Below are positions 25,113 through 38,390 of a stretch of DNA of 64,000 nt, in pieces (within the stretch, counting starts at the first letter, position 1; every line of letters starts with the position of its first letter). The notes under the pieces are model-generated. The model saw nothing but the letters and a program-made list of their open reading frames with translations. It did not search any database and was not told the DNA's origin. The stretch lies in NCBI GenBank assembly GCA_036785325.1, contig JAXIVH010000066.1, positions 1,054,001 to 1,118,000 on the forward strand. The letters are read 5' to 3'. A program made the position numbers and the translations under genes. Origin of the DNA: Urophycis tenuis (lineage: Eukaryota; Chordata; Actinopteri; Gadiformes; Phycidae).

Positions 25113-26680
25113 GACGACCCATGAGTCAATATAGTCTTGCCATACGCCGTTGGAAAGCTTAGATTTCCCCGCTTAAAATGAGCCCATCCGCGAGCAGTCT
25201 GGTTGATCACAGACTAAACTGCGTCAGTTTGACTGAAGTCTACCCAGCAGCTAAAAAAATACCTTCAACGTTTCAATTAACATAAATCTTTCCTTACAGA
25301 ACACAAATTAATTAGCTTAGTATTTCAACGACCCATGAGTCAATATAGTCTTGCCATACGCCGTTGGAAAGCTTAGATTTCCCTCCTTAAAATGAGCCCA
25401 TCCCCGAGCAATTTGGTTGCTCACAGACAAAACTGCGTCAGGTTGACTGAAGTCTACCCAGCAGCTAAAAGCATACCTTCAACGTTTCAATTAACATCAA
25501 TCTTTCCTTACAGAACACAAATTAATTAGCTTAGTATTTCAACGACCCTTCGGTGAATATAGTCTTGCCATACGCTGTTGGAAAGCTTAGATTTCCCCGC
25601 TTATAATGAGCCCATCCGCGAGCAGTCTGGTTGATCACAGACAAAACTGCGTCAGGTTGACTGAAGTCTACCCAGCTGCTAAAAACATACCTTTAACGTT
25701 TCAATTAACATCAATCTTTCCTTACAGAACACAAATTAATTAGCTTAGTATTTCAACGACCCATGAGTCATTATAGTCTTGCCATACGCCGTTGGAAAGC
25801 TTAGATTTCCCCACTTAAAATGAGCCCATCCGCGAGCAGTCTGGTTGATCACAGACTAAACTGCGTCAGGTTGACTGAAGTCTACCCAGCAGCTAAAAGC
25901 ATACCTTCAATGTTTCAATTAACATTAATCTTTCCTTACAGAACACAAATTAATTAGCTTAGTATTTTAACGACCCATGAGTCAATATAGTCTTGCCATA
26001 CGACGCTCGGAAACCTTAGATTTCCCCGCTTAAAATGAGCCCATTCCCGAGCAATTTGGTTGCTCACAGACAAAACTGCGTCAGGTTGACTGAAGTCTAC
26101 CCAGCAGCTAAAAACATACCTTCAACGTTTCAATCAACATCAATCTTTCCTTACAGAACACAAATTAATTAGCTTAGTATTTCAACGACCCATGAGTCAA
26201 TATAGTCTTGCCATACGCCGTTGGAAAGCTTAGATTTCCCCGCTTAAAATGAGCCCATCTGTGAGCAGTCTGGTTGATCACAGACTAAACTGCGTCAGGT
26301 TGACTGAAGTCTACCCAGCAGCTAAAAACATACCTTCAACATTTCAATTAACATCAATCTTTCCTTACAGAACACAAATTAATTAGCTTAGTATTTCAAC
26401 GACCCATGAGTCAATATAGTCTTGCCATATGCTGTTGGAAAGCTTAGATTTCCCCGCTTATAATGAGCACATCCCGGAGCAATTTGGTTGCTCACAGACA
26501 AAACTGCGTCAGGTTGACTGAAGTCTACCCAGCAGCTAAAAACATACCTTCAACGTTTCAATTAAGATCAATCTTTCAATAAAGAACACAAATTAATTAG
26601 CTCAGTATTTCAACGACTTATGAGTCAATATAGTCTTGCCATACGCCGTTGGAAAGCTTAGATTTCCCCGCTTAAAATGA
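25113..26680 (+). repeat. satellite block I (7.3 monomers)
   Basis: Counterpart of block B, with scattered single-base differences such as cccttcggtgaat for ccctttggtgaat. Confidence 0.95.
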
Positions 26681-27523
26681 GCCCAAAATGCATAATTGAA
26701 GCCATCATTGAGACTTTTCTTTTTAAATTATACCGCATGAACATGGGTCTGCAATAAAGCTTTATATATATTTATGTGTGTGTGTGTGTGTTTTAATCAC
26801 TTACTTGGAACGGCATGATCCCACATCGCTGTGAAGGGACGGCGTTAACGAGGTGGGCGTGCAACCCCTCGGGAGAGTTGCTGCCTCGCCGGCACTTGTA
26901 CTTGATCAGCCGGATGCCGTTCTTCACAACCACCTTCACAGAGACATACAGCTGTATGCCAGGGGGGTACTGTAACACACAACCTATTGCAAGGTCCTCA
27001 TTTATGCTGGTGTCATTTTGAAATGTTACCATATACAAGTTTGAATGGTTTTGACACACGATGACTGCAGAGACAGCTGCAGGATGGCCCTGGATGCAGG
27101 ACGGAGGGGGCCTGTGGCTGTGCGGGGAGGACCAGCGGTATGGGTGCTGCCGACACAGGGGGCGGGCAGGCCACAGGCTGACGCAGCAGGAGGCCTCGGC
27201 TGGAGGCGGGTGGGCGCAGGAGGCTTCGGCCGGGTGGAGGACGACAACGCAGTGGGCTGAACGGGCCGGTTGGTGGGAGTCACAGGCTCTGGCTCATCAA
27301 CAAATTATCTGGAAATATAAAATACACACGTGATCAGTATTGATATTGATATCTTTTATAAGAACACTGTTCATACTGTTTACACTTTTTATACAACTGT
27401 TTATACAATGTCCATACTGTTTATTTATTAATGTTTATCACTGACAATAAAGGTGACTTGGTATGACTTGTGTGCTATTTTCTTTCCAGTCAACAGAACA
27501 CACATGAATCAGCTTATTATTTC
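26681..27523 (-). repeat. exon-bearing module M9
   Basis: Exon-like segment 26805-27308 (504 nt). It has the QYPPG and SNSPEG marks of M3, not those of M2, although its distance from M8 equals that of M2 from M1 once the LINE is removed. This is where one 2251-bp unit is missing. Confidence 0.9.
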
Positions 27524-28663
27524 GATGACCCGTGGGCAAATATAGTCATGCCATACGCCGTTGGAAAGCTTAGATTTCCCCGCTTAAAATGAGCCCATCC
27601 GCGAGCAATTTGGTTGCTCACAGACTAAACTGCGTCAGGTTGACTGAAGTCTACCCAGCTGCTAAAAACATACCTTTAACGTTTCAATTAACATCAATCT
27701 TTCCTTACAGAACACAAATTAATTAGCTTAGTATTTCAACGACCCATGAGTCATTATAGTCTTGCCATACGCCGTTGGAAAGCTTAGATTTCCCCACTTA
27801 AAATGAGCCCATCCGCGAGCAGTCTGGTTGATCACAGACTAAACTGCGTCAGGTTGACTGAAGTCTACCCAGCAGCTAAAAGCGTACCTTCAATGTTTCA
27901 ATTAACATTAATCTTTCCTTACAGAACACAAATTAATTAGCTTAGTATTTTAACGACCCATGAGTCAATATAGTCTTGCCATACGACGCTCGGAAACCTT
28001 AGATTTCCCCGCTTAAAATGAGCCCATTCCCGAGCAATTTGGTTGCTCACAGACAAAACTGCGTCAGGTTGACTGAAGTCTACCCAGCAGCTAAAAACAT
28101 ACCTTCAACGTTTCAATCAACATCAATCTTTCCTTACAGAACACAAATTAATTAGCTTAGTATTTCAACGACCCATGAGTCAATATAGTCTTGCCATACG
28201 CCGTTGGAAAGCTTAGATTTCCCCGCTTAAAATGAGCCCATCTGTGAGCAGTCTGGTTGATCACAGACTAAACTGCGTCAGGTTGACTGAAGTCTACCCA
28301 GCAGCTAAAAACATACCTTCAACGTTTCAATTAACATCAATCTTTCCTTACAGAACACAAATTAATTAGCTTAGTATTTCAACGACCCATGAGTCAATAT
28401 AGTCTTGCCATATGCTGTTGGAAAGCTTAGATTTCCCCGCTTATAATGAGCACATCCCGGAGCAATTTGGTTGCTCACAGACAAAACTGCGTCAGGTTGA
28501 CTGAAGTCTACCCAGCAGCTAAAAACATACCTTCAACGTTTCAATTAAGATCAATCTTTCAATAAAGAACACAAATTAATTAGCTCAGTATTTCAACGAC
28601 TTATGAGTCAATATAGTCTTGCCATACGCCGTTGGAAAGCTTAGATTTCCCCGCTTAAAATGA
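27524..28663 (+). repeat. satellite block J (5.3 monomers)
   Basis: Counterpart of block D, including agcgtaccttcaatg. Confidence 0.95.
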
Positions 28664-29505
28664 GCCCAAAATGCATAATTGAAGCCATCATTGAGACTTT
28701 TCTTTTTAAATTATACCGCATGAACATGGGTCTGCAATAAAGCTTTATATATATTTATGTGTGTGTGTGTGTGTTTTAATCACTTACTTGGAACGGCATG
28801 ATCCCACATCGCTGTGAAGGGACGGCGTTAACGAGGTGGGCGTGCAACCCCTCGAGAGAGTTGCTGCCTCGCCGGCACTTGTACTTGATCAGCCGGATGC
28901 CGTTCTTCACAACCACCTTCACAGAGACATACAGCTGTATGCCAGGGGGGTCCTGTAACACACAACCTATTGCAAGGTCCTCATTTATGCTGGTGTCATT
29001 TTGAAATGTTACCATATACAAGTTTGAATGGTTTTGACACACGATGACTGCAGAGACAGCTGCAGGATGGCCCTGGATGCAGGACGGAGGGGGCCTGTGG
29101 CTGTGCGGGGAGGACCAGCGGTATGGGTGCTGCCGACACAGGGGGCGGGCAGGCCACAGGCTGACGCAGCAGGAGGCCTCGGCTGGAGGCGGGTGGGCGC
29201 AGGAGGCTTCGGCCGGGTGGAGGACGACAACGCAGTGGGCTGAACGGGCCGGTTGGTGGGAGTCACAGGCTCTGGCTCATCAACAAATTATCTGGAAATA
29301 TAAAATACACACGTGATCAGTATTGATATTGATATCTTTTATAAGAACACTGTTCATACTGTTTACACTTTTTATACAACTGTTTATACAATGTCCATAC
29401 TGTTTATTTATTAATGTTTATCACTGACAATAAAGGTGACTTGGTATGACTTGTGTGCTATTTTCTTTCCAGTCAACAGAACACACATGAATCAGCTTAT
29501 TATTT
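28664..29505 (-). repeat. exon-bearing module M10
   Basis: Exon-like segment 28788-29291 (504 nt). Counterpart of M4 at an offset of 13451. Confidence 0.9.
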
Positions 29506-30646
29506 CGATGACCCGTGGGCAAATATAGTCATGCCATACGCCGTTGGAAAGCTTAGATTTCCCCGCTTAAAATGAGCCCATCCGCGAGCAATTTGGTTGC
29601 TCACAGACTAAACTGCGTCAGGTTGACTGAAGTCTACCCAGCTGCTAAAAACATACCTTTAACGTTTCAATTAACATCAATCTTTCCTTACAGAACACAA
29701 ATTAATTAGCTTAGTATTTCAACGACCCATGAGTCATTATAGTCTTGCCATACGCCGTTGGAAAGCTTAGATTTCCCCACTTAAAATGAGCCCATCCGCG
29801 AGCAGTCTGGTTGATCACAGACTAAACTGCGTCAGGTTGACTGAAGTCTACCCAGCAGCTAAAAGCATACCTTCAATGTTTCAATTAACATTAATCTTTC
29901 CTTACAGAACACAAATTAATTAGCTTAGTATTTTAACGACCCATGAGTCAATATAGTCTTGCCATACGACGCTCGGAAACCTTAGATTTCCCCGCTTAAA
30001 ATGAGCCCATTCCCGAGCAATTTGGTTGCTCACAGACAAAACTGCGTCAGGTTGACTGAAGTCTACCCAGCAGCTAAAAACATACCTTCAACGTTTCAAT
30101 CAACATCAATCTTTCCTTACAGAACACAAATTAATTAGCTTAGTATTTCAACGACCCATGAGTCAATATAGTCTTGCCATACGCCGTTGGAAAGCTTAGA
30201 TTTCCCCGCTTAAAATGAGCCCATCTGTGAGCAGTCTGGTTGATCACAGACTAAACTGCGTCAGGTTGACTGAAGTCTACCCAGCAGCTAAAAACATACC
30301 TTCAACGTTTCAATTAACATCAATCTTTCCTTACAGAACACAAATTAATTAGCTTAGTATTTCAACGACCCATGAGTCAATATAGTCTTGCCATATGCTG
30401 TTGGAAAGCTTAGATTTCCCCGCTTATAATGAGCACATCCCGGAGCAATTTGGTTGCTCACAGACAAAACTGCGTCAGGTTGACTGAAGTCTACCCAGCA
30501 GCTAAAAACATACCTTCAACGTTTCAATTAAGATCAATCTTTCAATAAAGAACACAAATTAATTAGCTCAGTATTTCAACGACTTATGAGTCAATATAGT
30601 CTTGCCATACGCCGTTGGAAAGCTTAGATTTCCCCGCTTAAAATGA
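29506..30646 (+). repeat. satellite block K (5.3 monomers)
   Basis: Counterpart of block E. Confidence 0.95.
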
Positions 30647-31491
30647 GCCCAAAATGCATAATTGAAGCCATCATTGAGACTTTTCTTTTTAAATTATACC
30701 GCATGAACATGGGTCTGCAATAAAGCTTTATATATATTTATGTGTGTGTGTGTGTGTTTTAATCACTTACTTGGAACGGCATGATCCCACATCGCTGTGA
30801 AGGGACGGCGTTAACGAGGTGGGCGTGCAACCCCTCGAGAGAGTTGCTGCCTCGCCGGCACTTGTACTTGATCAGCCGGATGCCGTTCTTCACAACCACC
30901 TTCACAGAGACATACAGCTGTATGCCAGGGGGGTCCTGTAACACACAACCTATTGCAAGGTCCTCATTTATGCTGGTGTCATTTTGAAATGTTACCATAT
31001 ACAAGTTTGAATGGTTTTGACACACGATGACTGCAGAGACAGCTGCAGGATGGCCCTGGATGCAGGACGGAGGGGGCCTGTGGCTGTGCGGGGAGGACCA
31101 GCGGTATGGGTGCTGCCGACACAGGGGGCGGGCAGGCCACAGGCTGACGCAGCAGGAGGCCTCGGCTGGAGGCGGGTGGGCGCAGGAGGCTTCGGCCGGG
31201 TGGAGGACGACAACGCAGTGGGCTGAACGGGCCGGTTGGTGGGAGTCACAGGCTCTGGCTCATCAACAAATTATCTGGAAATATAAAATACACACGTGAT
31301 CAGTATTGATATTGATATCTTTTATAAGAACACTGTTCATACTGTTTACACTTTTTATACAACTGTTTATACAATGTCCATACTGTTTATTTATTAATGT
31401 TTATCACTGACAATAAAGGTGACTTGGTATGACTTGTGTGCTATTTTCTTTCCACAGTCAACAGAACACACATGAATCAGCTTATTATTTC
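30647..31491 (-). repeat. exon-bearing module M11
   Basis: Exon-like segment 30771-31274 (504 nt). Counterpart of M5. Confidence 0.9.
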
Positions 31492-32897
31492 GATGACCCG
31501 TGGGCAAATATAGTCATGCCATACGCCGTTGGAAAGCTTAGATTTCCCCGCTTAAAATGAGCCCATCCGCGAGCAATTTGGTTGCTCACAGACTAAACTG
31601 CGTCAGGTTGACTGAAGTCTACCCAGCTGCTAAAAACATACCTTCAATGTTTCAATTAACATTAATCTTTCCTTACAGAACACAAATTAATTAGCTTAGT
31701 ATTTCAACGACCCATGAGTCAATATAGTCTTGCCATACGCAGTTGGAAAGCTTAGATTTCCCCGCTTAAAATGAGCCCATCTGCGAGCAGTCTGGTTGAT
31801 CACAGACTGAACTGCGTCAGGTTGACTGAAGTCTACCCAGCAGCTAAAAACATACCTTCAATGTTTCAATTAACATTAATCTTTCCTTACAGAACACAAA
31901 TTAATTAGCTTAGTATTTTAACGACCCATGAGTCAATATAGTCTTGCCATATGACGCTCGGAAAGCTTAGATTTCCCCGCTTGAAATGAGCCCATTCCCG
32001 AGCAATTTGGTTGCTCACAGACAAAACTGCGTCAGGTTGACTGAAGTCTACCCAGCATCTAAAAACATACCTTCAACGTTTCAATTAAGATCAATCTTTC
32101 CTTACAGAACACAAATTAATTAGCTTAGTATTTCAACGACCCATGAGTCAAGTTCAAGTTCAAGTTCAAGTGGACTTTATTGTCAGTTAACCATGTAACA
32201 GTACATTACACAGAGAACTGAAATTCCGTTTCTACTAACTCCAGATGTACTAACTCCAGATGTGCAGTGTTAAGGACAACTTGACAACTAGCATTAGACT
32301 ACGTTAAACATAAGACTAAACTAAACTACACTAAGTTAAACATAAGACAACAATATAGTAAAACATAAGACAACATAAGACAACATAAACATAAGTTAAA
32401 CATAAGACAACAGTCAATATAGTCTTGCCATACGCCGTTGGAAAGCTTAGATTTCCCCGCTTAAAATGAGCCCATCTGTGAGCAGTCTGGTTGATCACAG
32501 ACTAAACTGCGTCAGGTTGACTGAAGTCTACCCAGCAGCTAAAAACATACCTTCAACGTTTCAATTAACATCAATCTTTCCTTACAGAACACAAATTAAT
32601 TAGCTTAGTATTTCAACGACCCATGAGTCAATATAGTCTTGCCATATGCTGTTGGAAAGCTTAGATTTCCCCGCTTATAATGAGCCCATCCCGGAGCAAT
32701 TTGGTTGCTCACAGACAAAACTGCGTCAGGTTGACTGAAGTCTACCCAGCAGCTAAAAACATACCTTCAACGTTTCAATTAAGATCAATCTTTCAATAAA
32801 GAACACAAATTAATTAGCTCAGTATTTCAACGACTTATGAGTCAATATAGTCTTGCCATACGCCGTTGGAAAGCTTAGATTTCCCCGCTTAAAATGA
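31492..32897 (+). repeat. satellite block L (5.3 monomers plus 260-bp insert)
   Basis: Counterpart of block F; here the sequence reads gaagtctacccagcatc, so one of block F's private changes is absent. Confidence 0.95.
32152..32411 (-). mobile_element. 260-bp retroposon-like insert (copy 3)
   Basis: Same sequence and AGTCAA flanks (32146-32151 and 32412-32417) as at 12484 and 18701. Confidence 0.75.
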
Positions 32898-33740
32898 GCC
32901 CAAAATGCATAATTGAAGCCATCATTGAGACTTTTCTTTTTAAATTATACCGCATGAACATGGGTCTGCAATAAAGCTTTATATATATTTATGTGTGTGT
33001 GTGTGTGTTTTAATCACTTACTTGGAACGGCATGATCCCACATCGCTATGAAGGGACGGCGTTAACGAGGTGGGCGTGCAACCCCTCGAGAGAGTTGCTG
33101 CCTCGCCGGCACTTGTACTTGATCAGCCGGATGCCGTTCTTCACAACCACCTTCACAGAGACATACAGCTGTATGCCAGGGGGGTCCTGTAACACACAAC
33201 CTATTGCAAGGTCCTCATTTATGCTGGTGTCATTTTGAAATGTTACCATATACAAGTTTGAATGGTTTTGACACACGATGACTGCAGAGACAGCTGCAGG
33301 ATGGCCCTGGATGCAGGACGGAGGGGGCCTGTGGCTGTGCGGGGAGGACCAGCGGTATGGGTGCTGCCGACACAGGGGGCGGGCAGGCCACAGGCTGACG
33401 CAGCAGGAGGCCTCGGCTGGAGGCGGGTGGGCGCAGGAGGCTTCGGCCGGGTGGAGGACGACAACGCAGTGGGCTGAACGGGCCGGTTGGTGGGAGTCAC
33501 AGGCTCTGGCTCATCAACAAATAATCTGGGAATATAAAATACACACGTGATCAGTATTGATATTGATATCTTTTATAAGAACACTGTTCATACTGTTTAC
33601 ACTTTTTATACAACTGTTTATACAATGTCCATACTGTTTATTTATTAATGTTTATCACTGACAATAAAGGTGACTTGGTATGACTTGTGTGCTATTTTCT
33701 TTCCAGTCAACAGAACACACATGAATCAGCTTATTATTTC
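32898..33740 (-). repeat. exon-bearing module M12 (nonsense variant)
   Basis: Exon-like segment 33022-33525 (504 nt) with the same VPS-stop change as M6. Confidence 0.9.
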
Positions 33741-34023
33741 GATGACCCGTGGGCAAATATAGTCATGCCATACGCCGTTGGAAAGCTTAGATTTCCCCGC
33801 TTAAAATGAGCCCATTCGTGATCAGTCTGGTTGATCACAGACTAAACTGCGTCAGGTTGACTGAAGTCTACCCAGCAGCTAAAAACATACCTTCAACGTT
33901 TCAATTAAGATCAATCTTTCAATAAAGAACACAAATTAATTAGCTTAGTATTTCAACGACCCATGAGTCAATATAGTCTTGCCATACGCCGTTGGAAAGC
34001 TTAGATTTCCACGCTTAAAATGA
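33741..34023 (+). repeat. satellite block M (1.3 monomers)
   Basis: Counterpart of block G. Confidence 0.95.
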
Positions 34024-34870
34024 GCCCAAAATGTATCATTGAAGCCATCATTGAGACTTTTCTTTTTAAATTATATCGCATGAACATGGGTCTGCAATAA
34101 ACTTTATATATATTTATGTGTGTGTGTGTGTGTTTTAATCACTTACTTGGAACGGCATGATCCCACATCGCTGTGAAGGGACGGCTTTAACGAGGTGGGC
34201 GTCAACCCCTCGAGAGAGTTGCTGCCTCGCCGGCACTTGTACTTGTTCAGCCGGATGCCGTTTTTAAAAACCACCTTCACAGAGACATACAGCTGTATGC
34301 CAGGGGGGTCCTGTAACACACAACCTATTGCAAGGTCCTCATTTATGCTGGTGTCATTTTGAAATGTTACCATATACAAGTTTGAATGGTTTTGACACAC
34401 GATGACTGCAGAGACAGCTGTAGGATGGCCCTGGATGCAGGACGGAGGGGGCCTGTGGCTGTGCGGGGAGGACCAGCGGTATGGGTGCTGCATGCCGACA
34501 CAGGGGGCGGGCAGGCCACAGGCTGACGCAGCAGGAGGCCTCGGCTGGAGGCGGGTGGGCGCAGGAGGCTTCGGCCGGGTGGAGGACGACAACGCAGTGG
34601 GCTGAACGGGCCGGTTGGTGGGAGTCACAGGCTCTGGCTCATCAACAAATAATCTGGAAATATAAAATACACACGTGATCAGTATTGATATTGATATCTT
34701 TTATAAAAACACTGTTCATACTGTTTACACTTTTTATACAACTGTTTATACAATGTCCATACTGTTTATTTATTAATGTTTATCACTGACAATAAAGGTG
34801 ACTTGGTATGACTTGTGTGCTGTTTTCTTTCCACAGTCAACAGAACACACATGAATCAGCTTATTATTTC
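34024..34870 (-). repeat. exon-bearing module M13 (frame-altered variant)
   Basis: Exon-like segment 34147-34653 (507 nt) with the same 4-bp insertion and 1-bp loss as M7. Confidence 0.9.
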
Positions 34871-37294
34871 GACGACCCATGAGTCAATATAGTCTTGCCA
34901 TACGCCGTTGGAAAGTTTAGATTTCCCCGCTTAAATTGAGCCCATCCGTGAGCAGTCTGCTTGATCACAGACTAAACTGCGTCAGTTTGACTGAAGTCTA
35001 CCCAGCAGTTAAAAACATACCTTCAACGTTTCAATTAACATCAATCTTTCCTTACAGAACACAAATTGATTAGCTTAGTATTTCAACGACCCTAAAGTCA
35101 ATATAGTCTTGCCATAAGCACTTCGAAAGCTTAGATTTCCCCGCTTAAAATGAGCCCATCCCTGAGCAATTTGGTTGCTCACAGACATAACTGCGTCAGG
35201 TTGACTGAAGTCTACCCAGCAGCTAAAAACATACCTTCAACGTTTCAATTAACATCAATCTTTCGTTACAGAACACAAATTAATTAGCTTAGTATTTCAA
35301 CGACCCATGAGTCAATATAGTCTTGCCATACGCCGTTGGAAAGCTTAGATTTCCCTGCTTAAAATGAGCCCATCTGCGAGCAGTGTGGTTGATCACAGAC
35401 TAAACTGCATCAGGTTGACTGAAGTTTACCCAGCAGCTAAAAACATACCTTCAACGTTTCAATTAACATCAATCTTTCCTTACAGAACACAAATTAATTA
35501 GCTTAGTATTTCAACGACCCTTTGGTGAATATAGTTTTGCCATAGGCCGTTGGAAAGCTTAGATTTCCCTGCTTAAAATGAGCCCGTCATCGGGCAATTT
35601 GGTTGCTCACAGACAAAACTGCGTCAGGTTGACTGAAGTCTACCCAGCAGCTAAAAACATATCTTCAACGTTTCAAATAAGATCAATCTTTCCTTACAGA
35701 ACACAAATTAATTAGCTTAGTATTTCAACGACCCTTTGGTGAATATAGTCTTGCCATACGCCGTTGGAAAGCTTAGATTTCCCCGCTTAAAATGAGCCCA
35801 TCCGCGAGCAGTCTGGTTGCTCACAGACTAAACTGCGTCAGGTTGACTGAAGTCTACCCAGCAGCTAAAAACATACCTTCAACGTTTCAATTAACATTAA
35901 TCTTTCCTTACAGAACACAAATTAATTAGCTAAGTATTTCAACGACCCATGAGTCAATATAGTCTTGCCATATGCCGTTGGAAAGCTTAGATTTCCCCGC
36001 TTATAATGAGCCCATCCCCAATCAATTTGGTTGCTCACAGCCTAAAGTGCGTCAGGTTGACTGAAGTCTACCCAGCAGCTAAAAACATACCTTAAACGTT
36101 TCAATTAAGATCAATCTTTCAATAATGAACACAAATTAATTAGCTTAGTATTTCAACGACCCATGAGTCAATATAGTCTTGCCATAGGCCGTAGGAAAGC
36201 TTAGATTTCCCTGCTTAAAATGAGCCCATCCGCGAGCAGTCTGGTTGATCAAAGACTAAACTGCGTCAGGTTGACTGAAGTCTACCCAGCAGCTAAAAAC
36301 ATACCTTCAACGTTTCAATTAACATCAATCTTTCCTTACAGAACACAAATTAATTAGCTAAGTATTTCAACGACCCATGAGTCAATATAGTCTTGCCATA
36401 TGCCGTGGGAAAGGTTAGATTTCCCTGCTTATAATGAGCCCATCCCCAATCAATTTGGTTGCTCACAGCCTAAACTGCGTCAGGTTGACTGAAGTCTACC
36501 CAGCAGCTAAAAACATACCTTCAACGTTTCAATTAACATTACTCTTTCCTTACAGAACACAAATTAATTAGCTAAGTATTTCAACGACCCATGAGTCAAT
36601 ATAGTCTTGCCATATGCCGTTGGAAAGCTTAGATTTCCCCGCTTATAATGAGCCCATCCCCAATCAATTTGGTTGCTCACAGCCTAAAGTGCGTCAGGTT
36701 GACTGAAGTCTACCCAGCAGCTAAAAACATACCTTAAACGTTTCAATTAAGATCAATCTTTCAATAATGAACACAAATTAATTAGCTTAGTATTTCAACG
36801 ACCCATGAGTCAATATAGTCTTGCCATAGGCCGTAGGAAAGCTTAGATTTCCCTGCTTAAAATGAGCCCATCCGCGAGCAGTCTGGTTGATCAAAGACTA
36901 AACTGCGTCAGGTTGACTGAAGTCTACCCAGCAGCTAAAAACATACCTTCAACGTTTCAATTAACATCAATCTTCCCTTAAAGAACACAAATTAATTAGC
37001 TAAGTATTTCAACGACCCATGAGTCAATATAGTCTTGCCATATGCCGTGGGAAAGCTTAGATTTCCCCGCTTATAATGAGCCCATCCCCAATCAATTTGG
37101 TTGCTCACAGCCTAAACTGCGTCAGGTTGACTGAAGTCTACCCAGCAGCTAAAAAACATACCTTCAACGTTTCAATTAAGATCAATCTTTCAATAATGAA
37201 CACAAATTAATTAGCTTAGTATTTCAACGACCCATGAGTTAATATAGTCTTGCCATAAGCCGTAGGAAAGCTTAGATTTCGCGGCTTAAAATGA
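34871..37294 (+). repeat. satellite block N (11.3 monomers)
   Basis: Matches block H until about 36396, then continues with further monomers of its own, including a locally repeated pair with ccccaatcaatttgg. Ends in aaaatgatccca at M14. Confidence 0.95.
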
Positions 37295-38107
37295 TCCCAA
37301 AATGTATCATTGAAGCCATCATTGAGACTTTTCTTTTTAAATTATACCGCATGAACATGGGTCTGCAATAAAGCTATATATATTTATGTGTGTGTGTGTG
37401 TGTTTTAATCACTTACTTGGAACGGCATGATCCCAAATCGCTGTGAAGGGACGGCGTTAACCAGGTGGGCGTGCAACCCCTCGAGAGAGTTGCTGCCTCG
37501 CTGGCACTTGTACTTGTTCAGCCGGATGCCGTTCTTCACAACCACCTTCACAGAGACATACAGCTGTATGCCAGGTGGGTCCTGTAACACACAACCTATT
37601 GCAAGGTCCTCATTTATGCTGGTGTCATTTGGAAATGTTACCATATACAAGTTTGAATGGTTTTGACACACGTTGACTGCAGAGACAGCTGCAGGAAGGC
37701 CCACGAAGCAGGACGGAGGGGGCCTGTGGCTGTGCGGGGAGGACCAGCGGTATGGGTGCTGCCGACACAGGGGGCGGGCGGGCCACAGGCTGACGCAGCA
37801 GGAGGCTTCGGCCGGGTGGAGGACGACAACGCAGTGGGCTGAACGGGCCGGTTGGTGGGAGTCACAGGCTCTGGCTCATCAACAAATAATCTGGAAATAT
37901 AAAATACACACGTGATCAGTATTGATATTGATATCTTTTATAAGAACACTGTTCATACTGTTTACACTTTTTATACAACTGTTTATACAATGTCCATACT
38001 GTTTATTTATTAATGTTTATCACTGACAATGAAGGTGACTTGGTATGACTTGTGTGCTATTTTCTTTCCACAGCCAACAGCACACACATGAATCAGCTTA
38101 TTATTTC
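37295..38107 (-). repeat. exon-bearing module M14 (30-bp deletion)
   Basis: Exon-like segment 37417-37890 (474 nt). It lacks 30 bp of the GC-rich part (an in-frame loss) on top of the 1-nt deletion. It keeps cccacgaagcagg and the right edge cagccaacag, both shared with M18. Confidence 0.9.
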
Positions 38108-38390
38108 AACGACCCGTACGTCAATATAGTCTTGTCATACGCCGTTGGAAAGCTTAGATTTCCCCGCTTAAAATGAGCCCATCCCCGAGCAATTTGGTTG
38201 CTAACAGCCTAAACTGCGTCAGGTTGACTGAAGTCTACCCAGCAGCTAAAAACATACCTTCAACGTTTCAATTAAGATCAATCTTTCAATAATGAACACA
38301 AATTAATTAGCTTAGTATTTCAACGACCCATGAGTCAATATAGTCTTGCCATAAGCCGTAGGAAAGCTTAAATTTCCCCGCTTAAAATGA
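38108..38390 (+). repeat. satellite block O (1.3 monomers)
   Basis: Short block between M14 and M15. Confidence 0.95.
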
